From: an uncultured Thermoanaerobacterales bacterium
Lineage (GTDB): Bacteria; Bacillota; Clostridia; Christensenellales; UBA1242
Length of the DNA: 8,641 nt
Assembly (NCBI GenBank): GCA_949840475.1
Contig: CATKXA010000037.1
Location: 1 to 8,641, forward strand
Direction of reading: 5' to 3'
Part shown: positions 1-5,306 of the stretch, one piece after another
How the letters are laid out: every line of letters begins with the position of its first letter
How positions within the stretch are numbered: position 1 is the first letter of the stretch
The notes under the pieces: model-generated
Databases searched by the model: none
Seen by the model: the letters and a program-made list of their open reading frames with translations, nothing else
What the model was told of the DNA's origin: nothing
Translations under genes and position numbers: made by a program

Positions 1-283
1 GTAAAAAACGTTTAATTTCGCCTGCTATCATAGGCACAGCATATGTTGAAAATTTGACTCCAAAGCTCTGGTCAAAGTTGTTTATTGCTTTTAAAAAACC
101 CACGCAGCCAATCTGATACAAATCATCGTAATCTACACCTTTGTTCTGGTAATTTCTTATAATTGACTTAATTAATGGGAAATTACCCTCAAGTAGCTTC
201 TCTTTTGCACTTTCGTCCCCCTCTTTTGCTTTTTCTACAAGCAGAGTGGTTTCTTCTAATGTGAGCGGTTTAAATTGCTCCAT
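1..283 (-). CDS. sigF: RNA polymerase sporulation sigma factor SigmaF, N-terminal part (cut by window edge)
   Basis: SigmaF is the first forespore-specific sigma factor. SpoIIAB holds it inactive until asymmetric division, after which it directs RNA polymerase to early forespore genes. The visible 94 codons cover the N-terminus and most of region 2. They include the core-binding segment DYDDLYQIGCVGFLKAI (about residues 51-67) and the promoter-melting part KFSTYAVPMIAGEIKRF (77-93), both typical of the SigmaF/SigmaG group. The ATG at 283 has an AGGAGA site at 288-293, and the spoIIAB stop lies 11 nt upstream. SigmaG looks similar in this region, but position as third gene after spoIIAA-spoIIAB identifies SigmaF. 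Regions 3 and 4, usually reaching about 250 residues, lie outside the window. The truncation is only the window edge: the frame is still open at base 2. Confidence 0.95.
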   Translation of the reverse strand, partial: MEQFKPLTLEETTLLVEKAKEGDESAKEKLLEGNFPLIKSIIRNYQNKGVDYDDLYQIGCVGFLKAINNFDQSFGVKFSTYAVPMIAGEIKRFL

Positions 284-294
284 TATTTCTCCTA

Positions 295-729
295 CTACTG
301 CTTAATTTCTTTGCTCATTTCAACTGTAACGCCACCGTAAGAATTATTATAGACATTTAATTTATCCATAAACGACTCCATCAAAGTAAAGCCCATACCA
401 GAGCGTTCTTGACTACTTTTAGTAGTATAAAAAGGCTGACGTGCTTTGGTTATATCTTTAATACCAATACCCTTATCAGAAATCTTTATGTATGCAACAT
501 TCTTCCTTAAGCCAACAAATATTAAAATCTCGCCATCATTACCATTATAACCATGAACTATTGAGTTCGTAACCGCTTCACTAACCGCAGTTTTAATATC
601 GTTAATCTCTGATATTGATGCATTTAGCTGCACACAAAAGGTCGCCACCATGCTACGTGCAAAGCCTTCGTTTATATGCTTAGCATCCAAGCTCATACTA
701 AATTTATTATCAAATTCTTGTTTTTCCAT
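295..729 (-). CDS. spoIIAB: Anti-sigma F factor and serine kinase SpoIIAB
   Basis: A GHKL-fold ATPase that binds and inhibits SigmaF and phosphorylates SpoIIAA on serine. At 144 residues it matches the family length (146 in B. subtilis). The N-box SEAVTNSIVHGY (50-61) carries the predicted general base E51 and the Mg-ligand N55. The G1 box DKGIGI is at 85-90, and the ATP lid and G2 region (RQPFYTTKSS, then RSGMGFTLMESFMD) cover 97-122. The segment GFARSMVATF has R25, which aligns with the B. subtilis sigma-contacting R20. The ATG start at 729 has AAGGAG at 735-740 overlapping the spoIIAA stop codon, so translation of the two genes is probably coupled. All catalytic motifs are intact, and the assignment is firm from sequence plus operon context. 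Confidence 0.97.
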   Translation of the reverse strand: MEKQEFDNKFSMSLDAKHINEGFARSMVATFCVQLNASISEINDIKTAVSEAVTNSIVHGYNGNDGEILIFVGLRKNVAYIKISDKGIGIKDITKARQPFYTTKSSQERSGMGFTLMESFMDKLNVYNNSYGGVTVEMSKEIKQ

Positions 730-738
730 AATCGCTCC

Positions 739-1056
739 TTAACCTATCTTGGGCATAATATCATAAATGCCTGTCATTTTTAATATTCTATCCACATGCC
801 CCTGTGGATTTTTAATAAACATAGAAATGTCCTTTTTGCTAAACTTGTTGTACCTACCTAGAAGCACGCCAATACCTGTACTATCCATAAAACTAACACC
901 TGAAAAATCAAGCACTAATTGTGCTGAAGATACACATGATATATCTTTAAGTAAAGTGTCAAGCGACAATCTTACATACTCTGCCGTATACTCGTCAAGT
1001 TCTCCTCTTAAATTTGCTTGCAAGACATTGCCCTGCAAAGAATACTTAATTTCCAA
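739..1056 (-). CDS. spoIIAA: Anti-sigma F factor antagonist SpoIIAA (TTG start)
   Basis: A STAS-domain protein that, when dephosphorylated, binds SpoIIAB and frees SigmaF. SpoIIAB inactivates it by phosphorylating a serine. The RGELDEYTAE segment (17-26) and the phosphorylation loop SFMDSTGIG (55-63) are present; the target is Ser59, next to Ser58 of the B. subtilis protein. I chose the TTG at 1056 because GGAGGTG at 1063-1069 sits 6 nt before it. The upstream in-frame ATG at 1071 has no Shine-Dalgarno site, and its first codons are themselves that GGAGGTG site. Starting at TTG gives 105 residues and an N-terminus close to the B. subtilis length; starting at ATG adds five residues. First gene of the spoIIA operon. 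A TATAAT-like box lies at 1099-1104 with no good -35, and no clear SigmaH promoter was found. Confidence 0.93.
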   Translation of the reverse strand: MEIKYSLQGNVLQANLRGELDEYTAEYVRLSLDTLLKDISCVSSAQLVLDFSGVSFMDSTGIGVLLGRYNKFSKKDISMFIKNPQGHVDRILKMTGIYDIMPKIG

Positions 1057-1119
1057 CGTCAGCACCTCCATAAAAGGATTTTATCATATTTAAGCGGTAT
1101 TATAAAAAATTCAAAAATC

Positions 1120-1138
1120 ACAAAACAGCGTGTTTTGT
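1120..1138. terminator. Stem-loop between the PHP gene and spoIIAA
   Basis: A perfect 8-bp stem (ACAAAACA / TGTTTTGT) with a GCG loop lies in the 151-nt gap between the PHP gene stop and the spoIIAA start. On the plus strand it is followed at once by CTTTTTT; on the minus strand, after two bases, by the T-rich GATTTTTGAATTTTTT. The minus strand is the one transcribed here, so it may end PHP transcription before spoIIA begins. The stem is AT-rich and therefore weak. The TTTTGTC within it also resembles part of a Spo0A box (TTTGTCRAA), which is only suggestive. Confidence 0.4.
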
Positions 1139-1207
1139 CTTTTTTATGCTATTGTTGGCATACAAAAATAAAAACTTGGGTTATCGAAGTCTTTATTTAG
1201 TAAATAT

Positions 1208-2029
1208 TCAGTTTAAATGCGTTTTGCCAAGCTTTACATCTGGTTTGATATCTTCACCATGATAATCGCTACCAACAGTAATTTTTAAGTTATGTTTGTT
1301 CGCAAAATTTATCAAATACTCAATTTGTGTTTTATCATATTTAGAATAGTAACATTCCATTCCGTCAACACCAAGACTTACTAAAGTGTCCCACTCTACT
1401 ACCGCTTCATCGATGCTCATCTTGTTCTCGTGTGCAATTTGGTATGGGTGTGCTATTACTACAAAACCCCCAGCCTTATGTACAGTATCTATCACTGCTT
1501 TAGCATCGATACCATACAACTCTTTTTTGTCTGAAGTTAAATAGTTTTTTATTATTTCATTAACGCTTACACCATAGCCATTTTCTAACAAATATTGTGC
1601 AATTTGCACCTTTCCTGCAGTTTTTACGCAAGCTAAAGCCTCTTTTTGCGTTTTTGTAAGGTATCCACCTCTGCTTTCAGCCAGCCCGATTTTATTGTGT
1701 AGCCTTTGACTTCTTATATCTTGAACCTTTTTTATAATTTCTTCAATAGACTTCAATCTATAATTAAAATTATATCCAATCAAATGCATTTTACAATTAT
1801 TAAGCCTACAAGTAAACTCCGTACCAACAATGATTTTCCCACCATTATCTGTGAATTCTTTAGCTAGCTCACTCTTGCAAACTTCTTGAAAATTTTTAAT
1901 AGTATCATGGTCAACAAACCCAATGTATCGAAGCCCGAGCTCTTCGCATTTTTGCAAAAGCTCATCAATATCATATTGCCCATCGGAGCAAGTACTATGT
2001 ATGTGTAAGTCAATTTCGCCTATATTCAT
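1208..2029 (-). CDS. PHP-domain metal-dependent phosphoesterase (YciV/TrpH-like)
   Basis: A 273-residue single-domain PHP protein. Family members with this layout act as 3',5'-nucleoside bisphosphate phosphatases or as 5'-3' exoribonucleases (E. coli YciV/RNase AM), using a cluster of metal ions. The PHP ligands appear in order: DLHIHSTCSDG (7-17; H9, H11, D16), VDHD (39-42; H41), GTEF (E71), MHLIGYNF (H82), AHP (H194) and GSDYHG (D255, H257), with GMECYYSKY (223-231) before the last motif as in YciV-type proteins. Residues about 95-185 are the insert region between the metal motifs. Start ATG at 2029 with AAGGA at 2037-2041. It lies 82 nt downstream of the 90-residue gene on the same strand and may be cotranscribed with it. 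The exact substrate cannot be read from sequence; histidinol phosphatase is less likely because no his genes are nearby. Confidence 0.9.
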   Translation of the reverse strand: MNIGEIDLHIHSTCSDGQYDIDELLQKCEELGLRYIGFVDHDTIKNFQEVCKSELAKEFTDNGGKIIVGTEFTCRLNNCKMHLIGYNFNYRLKSIEEIIKKVQDIRSQRLHNKIGLAESRGGYLTKTQKEALACVKTAGKVQIAQYLLENGYGVSVNEIIKNYLTSDKKELYGIDAKAVIDTVHKAGGFVVIAHPYQIAHENKMSIDEAVVEWDTLVSLGVDGMECYYSKYDKTQIEYLINFANKHNLKITVGSDYHGEDIKPDVKLGKTHLN

Positions 2030-2111
2030 GTTTATTCCTTTAAAATAGATTTTAAATTGTGATTAACCTATGGTTTTTTATAATCAATAGGCTTATTTGT
2101 GGTTTTGCATA

Positions 2112-2384
2112 CTATTTAACAATGCAAATAATATATTTTGCGTTTTTAGAAGGAACCGGAGCTGCATGCGAGTTAACTCGCTTGTCAATTCTTAATACTC
2201 TTGCTAGCACTCTTTTATTATCCCTATCAATGGGCACAAGTACTTTATCGCCTACTTTTAAATTGAAAATATTAGTCTTATACCAATATAACTTGCCAGC
2301 GTTAATTCCTTCCAAAATTTCTACCTTTGCATAGTCGTAGGATTCAAAGCTTCCAAGGTTCCCACCAGCCATAGAATGTATCAT
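2112..2384 (-). CDS. Small uncharacterised protein, probable beta-barrel fold
   Basis: I do not recognise this 90-residue protein. It looks real: the ATG at 2384 has AGGAGA at 2390-2395, and a good promoter lies just upstream (2404-2432). The sequence reads as alternating beta strands: AKVEILEGINAGKLYWYKT (19-37), VGDKVLVPI (44-52) and KRVLARVLRID (57-67). These suggest a compact SH3/OB-like barrel and faintly recall the 'VLVPF' strand at the N-terminus of primosomal PriA; that likeness is an impression only. It has no cysteines, signal peptide or membrane segment. A second ATG four codons in (MAGGN) is less well spaced from the Shine-Dalgarno site. It is followed 82 nt later by the PHP gene on the same strand, so a shared transcript is possible. 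Confidence 0.75.
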   Translation of the reverse strand: MIHSMAGGNLGSFESYDYAKVEILEGINAGKLYWYKTNIFNLKVGDKVLVPIDRDNKRVLARVLRIDKRVNSHAAPVPSKNAKYIICIVK

Positions 2385-2403
2385 AATGCTCTCCTATAAG
2401 CCT

Positions 2404-2432
2404 ATAATACCATATTTGCTAATGTATTGCAA
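2404..2432 (-). promoter_or_regulatory. Minus-strand SigmaA-type promoter for the 90-residue gene
   Basis: On the minus strand the -35 is TTGCAA (2427-2432), the spacer is exactly 17 bp and the -10 is TATTAT (2404-2409), preceded by TGG to give an extended -10. Transcription should start near 2397, about 12 nt before the ATG at 2384, which still leaves room for the Shine-Dalgarno site. The -35 is shared with the divergent promoter. Confidence 0.7.
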
Positions 2433-2455
2433 TTTTAATTCGACGATGATATAAT
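2427..2455 (+). promoter_or_regulatory. Plus-strand SigmaA-type promoter for the 175-residue gene
   Basis: The -35 is TTGCAA (2427-2432), the spacer is 17 bp and the -10 is TATAAT (2450-2455) with an extended TGA just before it. The predicted start is near 2462, followed by AAGGAG at 2465-2470 and the ATG at 2478. The -35 hexamer is its own reverse complement and also serves the opposite promoter. Confidence 0.75.
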
Positions 2456-2477
2456 ATTAAATATAAGGAGCAAATTT

Positions 2478-3005
2478 ATGAACAAGTATTTAAATAGTAT
2501 AGACCCTAACGATCAAATTAAACTAGCCAACTTTTTAGCTAATATGTTTCTAGGAAATTATAAACATAATGACGTATTCATAAGAATGTTTACTAAGAAA
2601 AATAAAGGAACTGATCCTCAATATTCCCATCTAACTGGTATTGACGAAACTTATTTTGAATATTGCCCAGAAGACACTCCAAACACCAACACTCATAGGT
2701 TTTTAATTTTTTCTGACTACTATGCTTACACAGGACGAGGTCATAAAGACATGCTTGGAGAAATTAACAACATTCAAAGAATACTTAATGTTTCTGAATA
2801 CTATAGAGAAAATATTGTAGATTACTTTAGTAAAAAGCAAACTATTGAAGATTATAATAGCGATTTAGTTAAAATACAAGAACTTGATAATTACCGAAAA
2901 AAAATATTATCTACCTTAAGTAAGTGCAATTCAAAAACCCTAGAACAAATACAAGTAAATTCAGGCAGCAAATCAAAAGATGAAAGCGAACCAAAAGATG
3001 AATAA
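2478..3005 (+). CDS. Uncharacterised 175-residue protein
   Basis: Not recognised. It is a real gene by its context: an extended -10 promoter, AAGGAG 7 nt before the ATG, and a strong terminator directly after the stop. The protein is soluble, with no signal peptide or membrane segment. The N-terminal half (1-100) looks like a mixed alpha/beta domain rich in aromatic residues, including YFEYCPED (59-66) and FLIFSDYYAYTGRGHKDM (75-92). Residues about 95-150 are predicted mostly helical. The last 20 or so residues are a charged, low-complexity tail rich in S, K, E and D. It is the only plus-strand gene in the first 6 kb and stands divergent from the 90-residue gene and convergent with the unknown pair at 3040-4537. 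A link to that pair is possible but rests only on adjacency. Confidence 0.8.
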   Translation: MNKYLNSIDPNDQIKLANFLANMFLGNYKHNDVFIRMFTKKNKGTDPQYSHLTGIDETYFEYCPEDTPNTNTHRFLIFSDYYAYTGRGHKDMLGEINNIQRILNVSEYYRENIVDYFSKKQTIEDYNSDLVKIQELDNYRKKILSTLSKCNSKTLEQIQVNSGSKSKDESEPKDE

Positions 3006-3035
3006 ATAAAAACAGCCAACTGGCTGTTTTTATTT
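3004..3035. terminator. Bidirectional rho-independent terminator
   Basis: A long stem pairs AAAAACAGCCA (3008-3018) with TGGCTGTTTTT (3021-3031) and extends through A-T pairs to 3004/3035. Runs of T follow on both strands. It starts inside the stop codon of the plus-strand gene and ends 4 nt before the stop codon of the converging minus-strand gene at 3040, so it serves both. Confidence 0.9.
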
Positions 3036-3039
3036 TGAT

Positions 3040-3840
3040 TTATTCTGGCTGACTACCAGCTTCCAACTCAACATCCAAAGTTTGTAACTTAGATTCAAGC
3101 ACTGCTGCTAACTTTTCAGGAATTTGTACTCCAAGATTTTCAGCATCGGTAAATGTTGATTTCTCAACACAAATTCTTATAATAACAGGCTCTTGATGCT
3201 CGTAGTAGCTTATTGGCTTTGATGTCAAGAACACTGGTATCCAATTTAAGTTTATTAGACTATCAACAACTCTATCTGTTTGGGTTTTGTTTTTACAGAA
3301 ATTTGTATAAACAAGTATTGACTCATTTGTAGCCTCGTTTACAAACTTCATCTCAACGTTTGTTACCCGATCGCCTATATCGTTAAACTTATCAGTTGGA
3401 ATGGCATGTATTTTGATTTTCCAGTTTCCATCATCAAATTGCTCATTGTCATTAAGTAATTTGCAAACGTCATCATTAGTAAGTCTATGTTCAGCAATGA
3501 ATTCTTTCCACGCGTCTGCTACCTTATGTTTCTTTGCTGGAATACTTTCCGTCAACGCCCTTTTTCGCTCTTGGAGTTTTTTATCAATTTTCGCATTTTT
3601 GCTAAATATAATTGCGTATAATTCATCCATTCTTTCGTTGACAGAATAAACATATCTAAAACGATATTTAAAATTCAAATCAGAAAGTTCTTTGCTTACG
3701 CTTAAATACTCTTGGTCCGCATTAATAAGCTCTTGTTCATATGCTTTTATTTGAACAGAAATATTACGTATACTTTCTTCTCTTTTTAAATTAAAAGCGT
3801 CCTCAGCCTCAAGTTCTTGCCAAAATTTAAAAATATTCAT
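3040..3840 (-). CDS. Uncharacterised 266-residue protein with N-terminal coiled coil
   Basis: Not recognised. The first 110 residues or so are strongly helical and heptad-like (for example IKAYEQELINADQEYLSVSK, about residues 32-51) and probably form a coiled coil. From about 125 to 235 the sequence turns to beta-rich segments (NWKIKIHAIP, VTNVEMKFVNEA, ESILVYTNF, PVIIRICVEKS) that look like one globular domain. The C-terminus is acidic. There is no signal peptide, membrane segment or catalytic motif I can name. The ATG at 3840 has an AGGAG site that overlaps the TAG stop of the upstream gene, with 10 nt between the two genes, so they are surely cotranscribed and probably translationally coupled. 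Transcription ends at the shared terminator at 3004-3035. Confidence 0.85.
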   Translation of the reverse strand: MNIFKFWQELEAEDAFNLKREESIRNISVQIKAYEQELINADQEYLSVSKELSDLNFKYRFRYVYSVNERMDELYAIIFSKNAKIDKKLQERKRALTESIPAKKHKVADAWKEFIAEHRLTNDDVCKLLNDNEQFDDGNWKIKIHAIPTDKFNDIGDRVTNVEMKFVNEATNESILVYTNFCKNKTQTDRVVDSLINLNWIPVFLTSKPISYYEHQEPVIIRICVEKSTFTDAENLGVQIPEKLAAVLESKLQTLDVELEAGSQPE

Positions 3841-3850
3841 ATTCTATCTC

Positions 3851-4537
3851 CTAATTAGTTCCTGGTTGATTCTGTAGTTGTTTTCTACGCTCTTCCAGTC
3901 TTTTATTAAAGTTTTGATTATAATACTTAACAATGTCAGATTTGACCTGTTGCATTTCATCACGCTTATTTTTAATCGCCTTTATTCTTGCCCTATAAGG
4001 TAGTCTTTCAGGGTCTTTGGTTCTTGCATCGTCAGCATAACAAGTCCCAAACATTCTAAGGTATAAAAATTTATGCCTATTATAACAGCTTTCCAAATAT
4101 TCGTAGTCAACCCTCGCCCTTTGCAACGCTACTGAAAGTGCATTGTTTGATACTACTTTATCAAACTCCCTGTCCACTAATTCTTGGTAAATTTTAATGT
4201 CCACATCTAATTGTTCTGTAACAGTATATATTGCAGATTCTAATAAATAATAAGCAGATAACTCATCACTCTCGGAAATTTCACTGCATACATGCAATGC
4301 TACTTTAATAGCATCAAGTATTGCAATTCTTTGTCTCTTAATTTTGGTTCCTGAAAAGCCTTCTAGTTTGCCACATTCAAGCAAATAGTTCATATACTCT
4401 TTATGGAATTGTTTTGCTTGGCAATCACACAATGCACAACCATTGTTTTCAGCCCTCTGCATCTCAAGCATTAAATAAGACCAAAAGTTTCTATAATCAT
4501 ACAAATCTTTTGCAGTTATTTGAGTTAAATCTACCAT
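3851..4537 (-). CDS. Uncharacterised 228-residue helical protein with a Cys cluster
   Basis: Not recognised. First gene of a two-gene operon, with the 266-residue gene starting 10 nt after its stop. The protein appears almost wholly alpha-helical and charged, ending in a basic KRLEERRKQLQ helix that could be a coiled coil or nucleic-acid-binding. Near the N-terminus C34-x2-C37-x-C39 with H45 could bind a metal, though no known zinc-finger pattern is matched. It has no signal peptide or membrane segment. The ATG at 4537 is preceded by AGGAG (4546-4550) and by a good promoter at 4559-4587. Coupling to a coiled-coil partner suggests the two proteins form a complex; this is inference only. Confidence 0.85.
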   Translation of the reverse strand: MVDLTQITAKDLYDYRNFWSYLMLEMQRAENNGCALCDCQAKQFHKEYMNYLLECGKLEGFSGTKIKRQRIAILDAIKVALHVCSEISESDELSAYYLLESAIYTVTEQLDVDIKIYQELVDREFDKVVSNNALSVALQRARVDYEYLESCYNRHKFLYLRMFGTCYADDARTKDPERLPYRARIKAIKNKRDEMQQVKSDIVKYYNQNFNKRLEERRKQLQNQPGTN

Positions 4538-4558
4538 AATCTTTACTCCTATAACAAA

Positions 4559-4587
4559 AGTATATCATACAAATAACCATTCGTCTA
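4559..4587 (-). promoter_or_regulatory. Promoter of the unknown two-gene operon
   Basis: On the minus strand the -35 is TAGACG (4582-4587, 4 of 6 consensus bases), the spacer is 17 bp and the -10 is TATACT (4559-4564) with an extended TGA. Transcription would begin near 4552, a few bases before the AGGAG site and the ATG at 4537. Nothing else on this strand upstream would supply the operon except readthrough from the tRNA operon. Confidence 0.6.
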
Positions 4588-4821
4588 GATGCTTTTTTAA
4601 ATAATTTAGCCAGGCTTCCCTCGTCTATCGAATCCGCCCTATTCTTACCAACATAAAACGCCAAGCTTTCGCTTGACGTTTTTTATTGATGGAGCAATGG
4701 TAACGTAAAACTTATTTTCAAAGCGTGTCCAAACGGCAGAGAAGGGTTGCAGATTGTGTGCTTTTAAGTGCGAGTGCGACGGGAGTTTACACAGAGGTAA
4801 ATGACCGAGCACAAGACACGC
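4588..4821. other. Gene-free stretch with nested inverted repeats, possible structured RNA or dispersed element
   Basis: No credible gene is present. The segment is visibly richer in G and C than the other intergenic regions. It holds nested complementary segments: GCGTGTC (about 4723-4729) with GACACGC (4815-4821), inside that GTGCT with AGCAC, and inside that a small TTTAC/GTAAA hairpin with a 6-nt loop. A separate GAAA hairpin lies at 4655-4682. The segment abuts the tRNA-operon terminator on one side and the promoter of the unknown pair on the other. It may be a structured RNA, a copy of a dispersed repeat or a gene relic; the sequence alone does not decide. Confidence 0.35.
4655..4682 (-). 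terminator. Hairpin with GAAA tetraloop, terminator-like on the minus strand
   Basis: Read on the minus strand, AAAACGTCAAGC pairs with GCTTGGCGTTTT around a GAAA loop: 12 pairs with a single U-G wobble. On the plus strand the same position is an unpaired C-A mismatch, so the RNA form of the hairpin belongs to the minus strand. The T run after it is only four bases on the minus strand, though six on the plus strand. It could be a second-chance terminator for tRNA-operon readthrough or the 3' end of a small RNA. Confidence 0.45.
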
Positions 4822-4845
4822 AAAAAGGGCGCAAGATGCGCCCTT
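4822..4845 (-). terminator. Rho-independent terminator of the tRNA operon
   Basis: A perfect 9-bp stem, AAGGGCGCA / TGCGCCCTT (4825-4833 and 4837-4845) with a 3-nt loop, is followed on the minus strand by a T run (4822-4826, overlapping the stem base). It begins 11 nt past the CCA end of tRNA-Tyr, the last tRNA of the operon. Confidence 0.9.
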
Positions 4846-4855
4846 ATATGCAGTT

Positions 4856-4940
4856 TGGTGGGAAGTGGTGGATTCGAACCACCGAAGACGAAGTCGACGG
4901 ATTTACAGTCCGTTGCATTTGGCCGCTCTGCAAACTTCCC
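4856..4940 (-). tRNA. tRNA-Tyr (GTA)
   Basis: Class II tRNA with a long variable arm. Acceptor GGGAAGT / ACTTCCC, anticodon stem ACGGA / TCCGT around CTGTAAA (anticodon GTA), T arm with TTCGAAT, discriminator A and encoded CCA (4856-4858). The long variable arm plus GTA fits bacterial tRNA-Tyr. Last gene of the six-tRNA operon. Confidence 0.97.
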
Positions 4941-4947
4941 ATATAAA

Positions 4948-4965
4948 AAGCCATTTTACTGGCTT
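4948..4965 (-). terminator. Weak terminator-like hairpin between tRNA-Thr and tRNA-Tyr
   Basis: On the minus strand AAGCCA and TGGCTT form a 6-bp stem around GTAAAA, and a TTTATAT tail follows. This could lower transcription into tRNA-Tyr or mark a processing site. The stem is short, so full termination is unlikely. Confidence 0.3.
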
Positions 4966-4969
4966 ACTT

Positions 4970-5044
4970 TGGAGCTGGTGGTCGGAATCGAACCAACAAC
5001 CGGCTGATTACAAGTCAGCTGCTCTACCATTGAGCCACACCAGC
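4970..5044 (-). tRNA. tRNA-Thr (TGT)
   Basis: Cloverleaf with acceptor GCTGGTG / CACCAGC, D arm GCTCAATGGTAGAGC, anticodon stem GCTGA / TCAGC around CTTGTAA (anticodon TGT), T stem GTTGG / CCGAC around TTCGATT, discriminator T and encoded CCA. Fifth gene of the operon. Confidence 0.97.
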
Positions 5045-5110
5045 ATATTTAATTCCGCGAATTTTTTTAACTAGCGGTATTTGGATCTACAAATATCTAG
5101 AGTTGATATT

Positions 5111-5186
5111 TGGTGCCTCAGGGCGGAATCGAACCGCCGACACAGGGATTTTCAGTCCCTTGCTCTACCGACTGAGCTACCGAGGC
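5111..5186 (-). tRNA. tRNA-Phe (GAA)
   Basis: Acceptor GCCTCGG pairs with CTGAGGC with one mismatch-prone position near its base. D arm GCTCAGTCGGTAGAGC, anticodon stem AGGGA / TCCCT around CTGAAAA (anticodon GAA), T stem GGCGG / CCGCC, discriminator A and encoded CCA. An 8-bp hairpin (CAAATATC / GATATTTG, 5090-5112) begins in the CCA end and may affect 3' maturation. Confidence 0.97.
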
Positions 5187-5306
5187 ATAATATTATAAAG
5201 TGATGGCGACTCGGAAGGGACTCGAACCCTCGACCTCTAGCGTGACAGGCTAGCGTTCTAACCAGCTGAACTACCGAGCCAAATTGGCGATTCTTTATAA
5301 TATTAT
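5187..5306. repeat. 14-bp perfect inverted repeat enclosing tRNA-Asp
   Basis: ATAATATTATAAAG at 5187-5200 is the exact reverse complement of CTTTATAATATTAT at 5293-5306. The arms start directly at the 5' end of tRNA-Phe and stop directly at the CCA of the CAT tRNA, with tRNA-Asp between them. In the transcript they could form a stem that loops out tRNA-Asp. Part of each arm, ATAATATTAT, is itself palindromic, which makes the match less surprising. Confidence 0.6.
5204..5280 (-). tRNA. tRNA-Asp (GTC)
   Basis: Acceptor GGCTCGG / CCGAGTC with one G-U pair, D arm GTTCAGCTGGTTAGAAC, anticodon stem CTAGC / GCTAG around CTGTCAC (anticodon GTC), T arm with TTCGAGT, discriminator G and encoded CCA. 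Third gene of the operon. Confidence 0.97.

Noticed and set aside
767..1200. Plus-strand open frames opposite spoIIAA (767-1093 and 1018-1200)
   Set aside because: They lie antisense to a conserved gene or in the adjoining gap and have no ribosome binding site or family features.
2030..2111. Interleaved repeats (CCTAT/ATAGG and TGATTA/TAATCA) before the PHP gene, like a pseudoknot riboswitch
   Set aside because: Stems are only 5-6 A-T-rich pairs and the loop lengths do not suit an H-type pseudoknot; no known riboswitch pattern is met.
2059..2334. Plus-strand 91-codon frame opposite the 90-residue gene
   Set aside because: The minus-strand frame has a promoter, a Shine-Dalgarno site and a plausible fold; this one has none of these.
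4725..5074. Overlapping plus-strand open frames across 4725-5074
   Set aside because: They are read antisense through tRNA-Tyr and tRNA-Thr. Peptides such as GGFEPPKTKSTDLQSV are the familiar false product of antisense tRNA-Tyr. None has a convincing start site.
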